NCBI RefSeq assembly: GCF_007830495.1 | Contig: NZ_VLKW01000009.1 | Coordinates: 1-64,000, forward strand | Direction of reading: 5' to 3' | Length of the DNA stretch: 64,000 nt | Origin: Pseudoduganella flava | GTDB lineage: Bacteria; Pseudomonadota; Gammaproteobacteria; Burkholderiales; Burkholderiaceae_D | Shown here: one piece after another, positions 1 through 7,714 of the stretch | Layout: each line of letters opens with the position of its first letter | Numbering within the stretch: position 1 is the stretch's first letter | Program-made: the position numbers and the translations under genes | The notes under the pieces: model-generated | What the model was told of the DNA's origin: nothing | Databases searched by the model: none | Seen by the model: the letters and a program-made list of their open reading frames with translations, nothing else

Positions 1-283
1 GTGGGCGTTGGAAATTTGAAGGGGGCTGCTCCTAGTACGAGAGGACCGGAGTGGACGAACCTCTGGTGTACCGGTTGTCACGCCAGTGGCATTGCCGGGT
101 AGCTAAGTTCGGAAGAGATAACCGCTGAAAGCATCTAAGCGGGAAACTTGCCTTAAGATGAGATTTCCCGGAGCCTTGAGCTCCTTGAAGGGTCGTTCGA
201 GACCAGGACGTTGATAGGTCAGGTGTGGAAGTGCAGTAATGCATTAAGCTAACTGATACTAATTGCCCGTACGGCTTGTCCCT
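1..283 (+). rRNA. 23S ribosomal RNA, 3' end (partial)
   Basis: The first 283 bases are the 3' end of a 23S rRNA. The sarcin-ricin loop sequence (AGTACGAGAGGACC) is visible at about 36-49. The helix 97-101 region follows, ending with the beta-proteobacterial tail AATTGCCCGTACGGCTTGTC at 261-280. The 5' part lies outside the window. The exact 3' end is estimated from homologous rRNAs and could shift by a few bases. Confidence 0.97.
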
Positions 284-393
284 ATAACCTTGACGGTTAT
301 ATCTGCATTTACTCTTGATGAGTACCCCAACTTTACTTCTTCCGGATTGAGTAGTCGCGTTGCCCAACAGGGAACGAGGCTGCGTACAAGTCA
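284..393 (+). other. 23S-5S spacer
   Basis: Spacer between 23S and 5S rRNA. It begins with a short hairpin (ATAACC at 284-289 pairing with GGTTAT at 295-300) directly after the mature 23S end. No tRNA is visible in it. It is part of the rRNA precursor and is expected to be removed by RNase processing. Confidence 0.8.
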
Positions 394-509
394 TGCCTGA
401 TGACCATAGCAAGTCGGTCCCACCCCTTCCCATCCCGAACAGGACCGTGAAACGACTTTGCGCCGATGATAGTGCTGCAACCAGTGTGAAAGTAGGTTAT
501 CGTCAGGCT
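394..509 (+). rRNA. rrf: 5S ribosomal RNA
   Basis: A 116-base 5S rRNA. The ends TGCCTGATGACC (394-405) and ATCGTCAGGC (about 499-508) form the terminal helix I. The internal CCCATCCCGAACAGGACCGT and GAAAC segments are the conserved loop B/C region. It follows the 23S gene directly and is followed by a strong terminator, so it is the last gene of the operon. No distal tRNA is present. Confidence 0.95.
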
Positions 510-518
510 GTTATTTAG

Positions 519-553
519 AAAAGCCCCACTGACATGTGTCAGTGGGGCTTTTT
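519..553 (+). terminator. rRNA operon terminator 1
   Basis: A perfect stem, AAAGCCCCACTGACA pairing with TGTCAGTGGGGCTTT around a two-base loop, is followed by a T-run. This is a textbook Rho-independent terminator placed 10 bases after 5S rRNA. Confidence 0.93.
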
Positions 554-623
554 GCTTTGAGCTTCGCGATGCTGGCACCGCGGGGTGCTCGGCCGGGCAC
601 TGCCCGACCTCGCTACCGAAGAG

Positions 624-655
624 AGCCCGCTACGTGATCGTAGCGGGCTTTTTTC
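624..655 (+). terminator. rRNA operon terminator 2
   Basis: A second perfect hairpin, AGCCCGCTACG / CGTAGCGGGCT with loop TGAT (624-649), is followed by TTTTTT. It lies about 75 bases after the first terminator and probably serves as a back-up. Its tail GGGCTTTTTTCATTT recurs once more downstream at about 714-728. Confidence 0.88.
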
Positions 656-953
656 ATTTTGTGCCCAACACATGAAGCCTACCGCTCGGCCAGTTTCTCT
701 TGGCTTCGCCTGGTGGGCTTTTTTCATTTGTGCCGCCGCAATGACGCACACGCTCAGCCGAGTATGCTTTTGCTTCGCTCTCGCGGGCCGCTTTCCATTC
801 CGATGGAGTTCCCATCTCCCCGCGTCGACCTGCGTCCCGCATTCGACATCATCCCGTACCAGAAAAATTCCAATGAACAAAGTTCCTTACGTGCAATTAA
901 AGTGTGATAAAATTAGTATCTAAAAATAGCAAGTATTTACCCACGGGCGTGCG
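656..953. other. Intergenic region between rRNA operon and yfa operon
   Basis: No convincing gene is seen. The segment around 714-733 repeats the tail of the upstream terminator (GGGCTTTTTTCATTT then GTGCC) but lacks its perfect stem. From about 860 the sequence turns AT-rich. A possible -10 box TAAAAT lies at 908-913, 41 bases before the yfaA start, without a clear -35. Short open frames here show no family resemblance or ribosome site and are treated as chance. Confidence 0.55.
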
Positions 954-2543
954 ATGGAAAAGAAAACGTTGATAAAAGCCGGTGCCGGCATCGCGGTCGT
1001 TGCTGCCGCCTTGGTGGCGTACCGGACGTTCGGATGGGGCCACTGGATGGGCGCTGCCAACAATCTGCGGCTGGACCTTTCCAGTCCCGACGCGCTGATC
1101 GTGACCAAAAGCCTGTCCACATTGCCGCGCGACCTGTTGACGATCCCGTTGGCGCGCGACGTGCTGCGCGAGGACTTCCTGTTTTATTACGAGCAGAATG
1201 AAGACCGCCTCGGCCTCAAGGGCAGCCTGCGGCGCATCGCCTACGAACACGAACTGGGGTGGGGCGACCAGCTGATCCGCATGGTGCTGGATCAGCCCGC
1301 CGACGTGGCCTTGTGGCGCGATGCCGACGGCTCGCTGAAACACTTTGCGATCGCCGTTTCGCGCAGCCAGCTCACCCGGTTGATCGAAGAGGCGGGCAAG
1401 GTGGCCCTGAAGGACGCGCAGATGCGTCTCGCCGGCACGCTGGCGGTTGACGGCGCCGATGTCTCCGTCTTCGCGCTGGAGTACGCATACGCGCGCACGC
1501 TGCTCTTCGCGGCGCGCGGCGACCGTCTCGTCATCCTGTCCGACCCCGGCATGCTGCTGGGCGGCTCCGACGGCACGAAGATCGACGACAAGGCGGAGAA
1601 AGTCGTGGCCGACCTGCTGACGAAGGATGCGGCCCGCCAGCACCGGTTCCACGACCAGTTCCATCTCGGCCGCGATGCCGTCGGCGGCCACAGCATCGCC
1701 GTGAAGGCCGACTTCCTGTCGTTCGGCTACCAGCCTTTCTTCGGCGGCGTGCAGGCGCTGCGCTTCGACTTCAGCAAGGGCGCCTGGCGCTCGCAAGCCT
1801 TGCTGGACGGGGCCAAGCTCGGCAAGGGTGCCTACGATGCCAGCGCACTGTGGGCCGTCCTGCCGCATAACCCGAGCGCCTGCTTTGTCGTGCCGGCCGA
1901 CTGGACCGCGATGCAGCCCGTGCTGAAGCGCATCGATGCCAAGACATCTCTGCAGCCGCTCGCCGCGCAGATGAGCGGTCCGGCCGCGGCGTGCTGGTAC
2001 GGCGATTCTCGGCTGCACACGCCCGTCTTCGTTGCGACGCGCGCGCCGGCAGCCGCCAATGCGGACGCGCTGCTTGGCGACTTGTTCACTGCCACGGTCG
2101 GCGGCCGCGGCGACGCCCCGCGCGCCACCAAGGCCGGCGATGCCACGCGCTGGCAGCGCACGATCGCGACCAGCCAGGGCGATGCGGCACCGACCCTGGC
2201 GGCGGCCGGCAACCTCGTCGTCTACTCGGCCGACGGGCAGCTTGTCGACCGCGTGCTGGCCGTGCGGCGCAAGCAGGCGCCGGCCGTCGCTGACCGGCTC
2301 ACCGATGCGGCGCATACGGTAGGCGTGATCGCACCCGCTTCGCTGGCCCAGCTGATCGAGACGGAGGCGTTCGGCAGCTTGCCGCCGAACCAGGAACCGG
2401 TGCTGCGGGCCGCGGCGGACGCGCACCTGGTGCCGCGGCTGAATGCGCTGAAAAAATACCCGCCTTACCGGATGGTGCTGAAGGGCCAGCCGGCTTCCGG
2501 TATCGCCTGGGCGCCGCTCGAATGGCAACCGCTCTCCCGCTGA
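954..2543 (+). CDS. yfaA: YfaA-like DUF2138 protein, membrane-anchored
   Basis: 529 residues. It resembles the DUF2138 family, typified by E. coli YfaA, which accompanies the alpha-2-macroglobulin gene yfaS. Residues 7-25 form one N-terminal membrane anchor after a positively charged start (MEKKTLIK). The rest is predicted to be periplasmic and has no recognisable catalytic motif. It is the first gene of a six-gene operon, and the next start lies two bases after its stop. The family's biochemical role is unknown; a structural or scaffolding part in the macroglobulin system is inference from gene order. The ribosome site is weak, so the ATG at 954 rests on the anchor sequence. Confidence 0.85.
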   Translation: MEKKTLIKAGAGIAVVAAALVAYRTFGWGHWMGAANNLRLDLSSPDALIVTKSLSTLPRDLLTIPLARDVLREDFLFYYEQNEDRLGLKGSLRRIAYEHELGWGDQLIRMVLDQPADVALWRDADGSLKHFAIAVSRSQLTRLIEEAGKVALKDAQMRLAGTLAVDGADVSVFALEYAYARTLLFAARGDRLVILSDPGMLLGGSDGTKIDDKAEKVVADLLTKDAARQHRFHDQFHLGRDAVGGHSIAVKADFLSFGYQPFFGGVQALRFDFSKGAWRSQALLDGAKLGKGAYDASALWAVLPHNPSACFVVPADWTAMQPVLKRIDAKTSLQPLAAQMSGPAAACWYGDSRLHTPVFVATRAPAAANADALLGDLFTATVGGRGDAPRATKAGDATRWQRTIATSQGDAAPTLAAAGNLVVYSADGQLVDRVLAVRRKQAPAVADRLTDAAHTVGVIAPASLAQLIETEAFGSLPPNQEPVLRAAADAHLVPRLNALKKYPPYRMVLKGQPASGIAWAPLEWQPLSR

Positions 2544-2545
2544 CC

Positions 2546-3193
2546 ATGCGCCGCCGGCTGCTGGCTGCGCTGTTGGCAGCGGCGGTGCCGCCGGCGTTCG
2601 CCCTGAAAGGCGCGGCCACCGCACAGGTGCGCCTGTCGCAGGCGCAGAGCAGGGCGTTCCAGGCGTGGATGGTGCGCATTATCAGCGCGCAGCTCGAGCA
2701 GGGGCCGACGCCGCGCTGGCAGCACCGCGACTGCGCGGGGCTGGTGCGCTTTGCCGTCAACGAGGCGCTCGCCGTCCACGACGCAAAGTGGCTGCGCGCG
2801 AACGGCATCGGCACGGACCGCCGGCTGCCGCCGGAGCTCGGCCTGACGCCCGAACAGGCCGGGCTGCGCAACCGCTGGGTGCAAGCCGACGGCAAGGTGG
2901 GGCACTTCGTCACCGCGCTGGCGCTCGTGCAGAACAACAGCCGCTTCGTCGCCCGCGAACTTGGCCAGGCGCTGCCTGGCGACCTGCTGTTCTTCGACCA
3001 GGGCGACGAGCAGCACCTGATGGTGTGGATGGGCATGCGCATCGCGTACCACACGGGCACCGTCAAACCCGACGACAACGGTCTGCGGACCGTCGATATT
3101 CAACAACTAACGATGTGGAAGGACACCCGGTGGCAACCGACGGTCGACAACCCCAACTTCGCCGGCGTGTTCCGGCTTTCCTTTCTGTCCTGA
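2546..3193 (+). CDS. yfaT: YfaT-like DUF1175 protein, NlpC/P60-like
   Basis: 215 residues with a signal peptide (MRRRLLAALLAAAVPPAFA). I chose the ATG at 2546, in the TGACCATG junction, over an in-frame ATG at 2522 because it puts the Arg cluster at the N-terminus. It matches DUF1175 (E. coli YfaT), the usual partner of yfaS. The motif RDCAGLVRF (Cys63), then GDLLFF (145-150) and HLMVWMG (His157), follows the order of NlpC/P60 cysteine peptidases (DCSGLV ... GDLVFF ... HVGIY). A periplasmic cysteine amidase or peptidase activity is therefore plausible, but it is inference. It sits directly upstream of yfaS. Confidence 0.85.
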   Translation: MRRRLLAALLAAAVPPAFALKGAATAQVRLSQAQSRAFQAWMVRIISAQLEQGPTPRWQHRDCAGLVRFAVNEALAVHDAKWLRANGIGTDRRLPPELGLTPEQAGLRNRWVQADGKVGHFVTALALVQNNSRFVARELGQALPGDLLFFDQGDEQHLMVWMGMRIAYHTGTVKPDDNGLRTVDIQQLTMWKDTRWQPTVDNPNFAGVFRLSFLS

Positions 3194-3201
3194 AGCTGTG
3201 C

Positions 3202-6200
3202 ATGCTGGTGTTCTGCCTGGTCGTGCTGGGCAGGACGGCGCTCGCACAGGACGCCAGCAACTACACACCTCTGCGCGGCGAGCCGTTCTTCCTGCTCGCC
3301 GACGCGGGCTTCGGCTCAAAGGACGAAGCGAAGGTGCGCCTGGAAGTGCCGGGCCGCGACATGGCGCGCATGAACCTCGAGGCGTATTCGGGAGCGGACA
3401 TCGTCGTCTACCGGGTCCCCGCGCCGCTGGAGTTCCTGAAGAAGCAGCGCAACCTGCACCGCGTGCAGGTCGAGGGCAATTACCAGGGCGAGGGCTTGGC
3501 GAACACGTTGCGCTACCTGTGGGACAGCTGGTGGAAGCAGTCGCGCCTCATCTGGCGCAAGCTGTTCTCGGTCGACGCCCGCAAGGCCGTGACGGCCGAG
3601 CAGCCGAAGCTGGCGACGAGCGAAGCGATCCGCCGTCCGACCGTCTTCCAGAACAACCCGCAATACAAGCCGTTGAAGGGCTTCGAGATGGTGGACAGCT
3701 TCCGCTATCCGATCTGGCAGGCCAAGCCGATCGAGCCGCCGAAGGGCGTCGAGCTGGCCGGCTCCAGCAGTGAATTCATCAAGACGGGCCCGGGCAACCT
3801 GATGATCCCGATCGGCAAACGCAAGCCCGGGCTGTACCTGGTCGAGGCGATCATCGGCGAGCACCGCGCCACCACGCTTGTCTTCGTGTCCGACACGGTG
3901 GCGGTCACCAAGGTGTCGGCGGGCCAGATGCTCGTGTGGAGCACGCGGCGCGACAACAGTGCCGCCGTGCCGGGCACAAACCTCGTGTGGACCGACGGCA
4001 CCGGCGTGCTGCAGTCGGGTGCCACCGGCGCCGACGGCGTCGCATCGCTGGAACGGAGCAGCCCCGAACACACCTATGTGCTGGGCGAGGACAAGCAGGG
4101 CGGCGTCTTCGTGTCGGAGAATTTTTATTACGACAGCGAGATCTACAACACGAAGCTGTACGCCGTCACGGACCGGCCACTGTACCGTCCCGGCGACGAG
4201 GTCAACGTCAAGTTCCTCGGCCGCGAATTCACGTCGGCCCGCGCATCGCGCCCGGCCGCGGCGGCGCCGATCGGCCTGACCGTCTACGATCCGAACGGCA
4301 CGCCGCTGCTGACGCAGACCTTGCAGCTGTCGCCGGAAACGGGCAGCGAAACGCGCTTCCAGCTGCCCGAGCAGGCCAGTGCCGGCGGCTACGAGCTGCG
4401 CTTCACCTACCAGGGCGGCACCTATGGCGCGGCATTCCGCGTGGCCGAGTACATCAAGCCGCACTTCGAGATCAGCGTGCAGCCGGCGCAGCCGGAATTC
4501 AAGACGGGCGAGAAGGTCACCGGCACGATCGCGCTGCGCTATGCGGACGGCAAACCGGTCAAGAACGCGACGTTGACGCTGTCGCTGCGCGGCCAGCAGA
4601 ACACGCTGGTCGAGGGCGAGCTGCGTTACAGCGGCCTGTTCCCCGTCTCGCTTCAGACCGAGGAATTGAAGACGGACGGCAGCGGCAATGCCGAGTTCTC
4701 GCTGCCGCCGGCGGCCGATCCGTCGCGCTACATCCTGACCGTACTGGCCACCGATGGCGCGGCGTACCGCGTCAAGGCCACCCGCGAACTGCTGATCGCC
4801 CGGTCGGCCACGACTTACCAGCTGAAGGCGCCGCGGCAGTTTTCCGACCCGGGCCAGACGGTGCGCTTCGCGCTGACGGCGCAGGGCCAGGGCGGCACCG
4901 CCGCCAGGCCGGTGCGCTGGGAGATGGTGCAGCTCGAGACGCAGAAGAAGACGGATGGTCCGTTCAATCCGACGGCCACCAGTTGGGACGTGCGGTTCCC
5001 CGGCTCCGGCTCGTACCAGCTGAACCTGCGCGATGAACGGGGCAATCTCGTCGCGGCGACGAGCCACTGGGTCAGCGGTGCCGGCATCAAGACGACGCCG
5101 GGCAGCATCGAGATCGTGCTGGACCGCGCCAGCTACCGGCCGGGCGAAACGGCCGAAGCGCTGGTCACGTTTTCCGGCCCTGCCGACCAGGCGTTGCTGA
5201 CGCTCGAGCGCGACAAGGTCGAGCATCACGGCCTGTTGCAAGGCGGCGCGCCATGGTTCCAGGCCGCGCGCGTCGCGCCGAACCAGTGGCGCGTGCGCAT
5301 CCCCGTGCAGGAAGAGCATGGCCCGAACATCACGTTCTCCGTCGCGCACGTACGCAACGGCGAGTTCGTGTTCGAGAACGCCGGCCTGCAGGTGATCGAA
5401 CCGCGCATCGCGCTGGCCTTCGCCACCGACAAACAGGTGTACCAGCCGGGCGAGAAGGTGACGCTGGACGTGACCGCCAGCTTGGACGGCAAGCCGGTCT
5501 CCACCCTGGTCGCGCTTGGCGTCGTCGACGAGATGATCTATGTGCTGCAACCGGAGATCGCGCCGGACATCGCCGACTTCTTCTACCACGCGCGCCGCAA
5601 CAACGTGCGCACGACGGCCAGCCTGTCGTTCATCAGCTACGACATGGCGCAGGGCCGTACATCCGGCGTGCCGGCGCGGCACAACTACAACGAGCGCGGC
5701 GTGAAGGTGCTGGAGCGGCCGCGCCGCGACAACGTCGACACGGCGCTGTGGGCGCCAGCGTTGCATACCGATGCGGCCGGCCGCGCGCGCGTCACGTTCA
5801 CGATGCCGGATGCGCTGACGCGCTGGCGCATCACGGGCCGAGCGATGGATACGCAAGGGCGCGTGGGCCAGCGCACCGCGTGGCTGCGCTCCGACAAGGC
5901 GTTCTACGCGAAGTGGACGGCACCGGGCTGGATGCGCGCCGGCGACGCGCCGCGCACGTCGGTCGCCGTGTTCAACCAGAGCGGCACGAAGCAGGCGCTG
6001 GAAGTGGCGCTGACGGGCGCGGGCGGCACGAAAACCGCGAAGCTCGATGCTGCACCGGGCATCAACTATGTCGAGTTCACGCCGCCGGGCGCCGGCGTTC
6101 TGCGCCTCGAAGTGCGCCAGGGCGGCAAGGTCGTCGATGCGCTCGACACGGCCTTGCAGGTGCAACCGGCCGCGTGGAACAGCCCGCGAGCGCAGACGGT

Positions 6201-7704
6201 GCCGCTTGCCGGCGCCGCCACGCCAATCAAGCTGCCGGCCGATGCGCGCAACGTGCGCGTGTCGTTCGCCCAAGGCGCCGCCAGCCATTTCGCCCGCATC
6301 GCCGACGACCTGATCGACTATCCGTACGGCGGCGTCGAGCAGACCGCCAGCCGCATCATTCCGCTGACGATGGCGGCCGGCGCGCTGCCGCCCGATGCGG
6401 CGGGCCTGCGCGACAGGCTGCTGGCGAACCTGCAGAACCAGCGCCTGCGCCTCGTGTCGATGGCCGGGCCGGACGCGGTGTTCGGCTGGTGGGGCAACGG
6501 CACGCAGGACAGCGCGCTGATGACGGCCTATGCCTACTTCGCCGACTGGTATGCGGCGCGCGCGCTGAAGATCGAACTGCCGCCCGAGCACTGGGACAAC
6601 CTGCTGAAGGTGTATGGCGACATCGGCGTCAAGGACAGCATCGGCCACCGTGCGCTGGTACTGTGGATGGCGCACGAGATGGGCCTGCCGACGAAGACGC
6701 TGGCCTCCGGCCTGGTGGATGACGTCACCCGCGCGTTGCCGCAGCCGAAGGCCGGGCAGCCCGGCGCCGGCAGCCTGCTGCTGGGGGCGGACGATGGCGC
6801 CAGCCAGGCCTTGGCCCTGGGCCTGGTCGCGGTGGTCGCGAACGCCAACGGCATCGTCCCCACGCCGCCGCTGCAGGAGCAGTTCGCGCTGGCGTGGAAG
6901 GCGCTGCGCGATACCCCGGCGCCGGTGGCCCAGGCATTGCTGGTGCTGGCGGGCGAAGCGCCGGCAAGCCAGCTCGATGCGGTGCTGGCGTCGGTGCGGG
7001 CCGATGCGCCCACGCTCGATCGCGCGCTCACCTTGCTGTGGCTGCAGAAGAAGCTGGGCGGCGACCCGTTCGGCAAGGCGCCAGCGCTGGCGCCGCAAGG
7101 GCCGTGGCGCAAGGTCGAGACGGCCGCCGGGCAGGCGCTGTGGCGCTGGATGGACCCGAAGGCGCTGCCGTCCGAACTGCAGCTGGCCGCGGCGGCGCCG
7201 GCCGGCACGGTCGCCGTGCTGCAGTACGACAGCCGCGCCGCCGAGACGGCGGCGCTACCTGTCACCGTCGAACGCCGCATCCTGCGCATGAAGCGGGTCA
7301 AGGCGGGCTACGAGACGGAGCCCGTGAAGGCTGGCGAAGCGCTGCGCACCGATGAACTGTACCTGGACGAGATCCGCCTGAAACCCGCGGCTGGCGGCCG
7401 GCACCGCTACGGCCTCGTCGAGGTGCCGCTGCCGCCGGGTGCGAACGTGGAACCGACCACCTGGGGCATCTTGCTCGCGCTGTCCCAGCCGCAGCCGCTG
7501 GAACGGGCACGCCAGGTCGACCGGCCGGACGGCTATGCGGTGCCGGTCGATCCCCTCGACGGCGAAGTCGTCGTGCGCCATCTGCTGCGCTTCGCCCAGA
7601 AGGGCAGTTACGTGCTGCCGCCGGCGCGCTACCACCACGTCTATCAGCCGGAGCAGAAGGCCTTCGAGGCCGGCGGCAAGACACGCACGCTGAAGGTCGA
7701 GTGA
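3202..7704 (+). CDS. yfaS: Alpha-2-macroglobulin family protein, thioester-less (YfaS/MagD type)
   Basis: About 1500 residues. It is exported: a short signal peptide (MLVFCLVVLGRTALA) precedes QDASNY. The frame is open further upstream, but that part overlaps yfaT. No good upstream ATG or GTG exists, so 3202 is the likely start; it lacks the usual basic N-region. MG-type beta domains fill the first 1000 residues (for example YRPGDEVNVKFLGREF and YQPGEKVTLDV). The C-terminal TED-like alpha domain contains YGGVEQ, with Gly1044 where thioester-forming macroglobulins have the Cys of CxEQ. This is typical of YfaS and Pseudomonas MagD, which cannot trap proteases covalently. The proposed role, inhibiting proteases or guarding the envelope in the periplasm, comes from the family. 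Length agrees with E. coli YfaS. Confidence 0.93.
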   Translation: MLVFCLVVLGRTALAQDASNYTPLRGEPFFLLADAGFGSKDEAKVRLEVPGRDMARMNLEAYSGADIVVYRVPAPLEFLKKQRNLHRVQVEGNYQGEGLANTLRYLWDSWWKQSRLIWRKLFSVDARKAVTAEQPKLATSEAIRRPTVFQNNPQYKPLKGFEMVDSFRYPIWQAKPIEPPKGVELAGSSSEFIKTGPGNLMIPIGKRKPGLYLVEAIIGEHRATTLVFVSDTVAVTKVSAGQMLVWSTRRDNSAAVPGTNLVWTDGTGVLQSGATGADGVASLERSSPEHTYVLGEDKQGGVFVSENFYYDSEIYNTKLYAVTDRPLYRPGDEVNVKFLGREFTSARASRPAAAAPIGLTVYDPNGTPLLTQTLQLSPETGSETRFQLPEQASAGGYELRFTYQGGTYGAAFRVAEYIKPHFEISVQPAQPEFKTGEKVTGTIALRYADGKPVKNATLTLSLRGQQNTLVEGELRYSGLFPVSLQTEELKTDGSGNAEFSLPPAADPSRYILTVLATDGAAYRVKATRELLIARSATTYQLKAPRQFSDPGQTVRFALTAQGQGGTAARPVRWEMVQLETQKKTDGPFNPTATSWDVRFPGSGSYQLNLRDERGNLVAATSHWVSGAGIKTTPGSIEIVLDRASYRPGETAEALVTFSGPADQALLTLERDKVEHHGLLQGGAPWFQAARVAPNQWRVRIPVQEEHGPNITFSVAHVRNGEFVFENAGLQVIEPRIALAFATDKQVYQPGEKVTLDVTASLDGKPVSTLVALGVVDEMIYVLQPEIAPDIADFFYHARRNNVRTTASLSFISYDMAQGRTSGVPARHNYNERGVKVLERPRRDNVDTALWAPALHTDAAGRARVTFTMPDALTRWRITGRAMDTQGRVGQRTAWLRSDKAFYAKWTAPGWMRAGDAPRTSVAVFNQSGTKQALEVALTGAGGTKTAKLDAAPGINYVEFTPPGAGVLRLEVRQGGKVVDALDTALQVQPAAWNSPRAQTVPLAGAATPIKLPADARNVRVSFAQGAASHFARIADDLIDYPYGGVEQTASRIIPLTMAAGALPPDAAGLRDRLLANLQNQRLRLVSMAGPDAVFGWWGNGTQDSALMTAYAYFADWYAARALKIELPPEHWDNLLKVYGDIGVKDSIGHRALVLWMAHEMGLPTKTLASGLVDDVTRALPQPKAGQPGAGSLLLGADDGASQALALGLVAVVANANGIVPTPPLQEQFALAWKALRDTPAPVAQALLVLAGEAPASQLDAVLASVRADAPTLDRALTLLWLQKKLGGDPFGKAPALAPQGPWRKVETAAGQALWRWMDPKALPSELQLAAAAPAGTVAVLQYDSRAAETAALPVTVERRILRMKRVKAGYETEPVKAGEALRTDELYLDEIRLKPAAGGRHRYGLVEVPLPPGANVEPTTWGILLALSQPQPLERARQVDRPDGYAVPVDPLDGEVVVRHLLRFAQKGSYVLPPARYHHVYQPEQKAFEAGGKTRTLKVE

Positions 7705-7714
7705 TCCGCAGGCC

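Noticed and set aside
284..393. tRNA gene in or after the rRNA operon
   Set aside because: No cloverleaf, GTTCRANNC or terminal CCA pattern was found in the 23S-5S spacer or downstream of 5S.
585..923. Short plus-strand open frame after the rRNA operon
   Set aside because: It contains the second rRNA terminator, has no ribosome site and no family resemblance.
3316..7098. A 1260-codon minus-strand open frame opposite yfaS
   Set aside because: Antisense shadow of yfaS, rich in Arg, Gln and Ala, without a start context or family resemblance.
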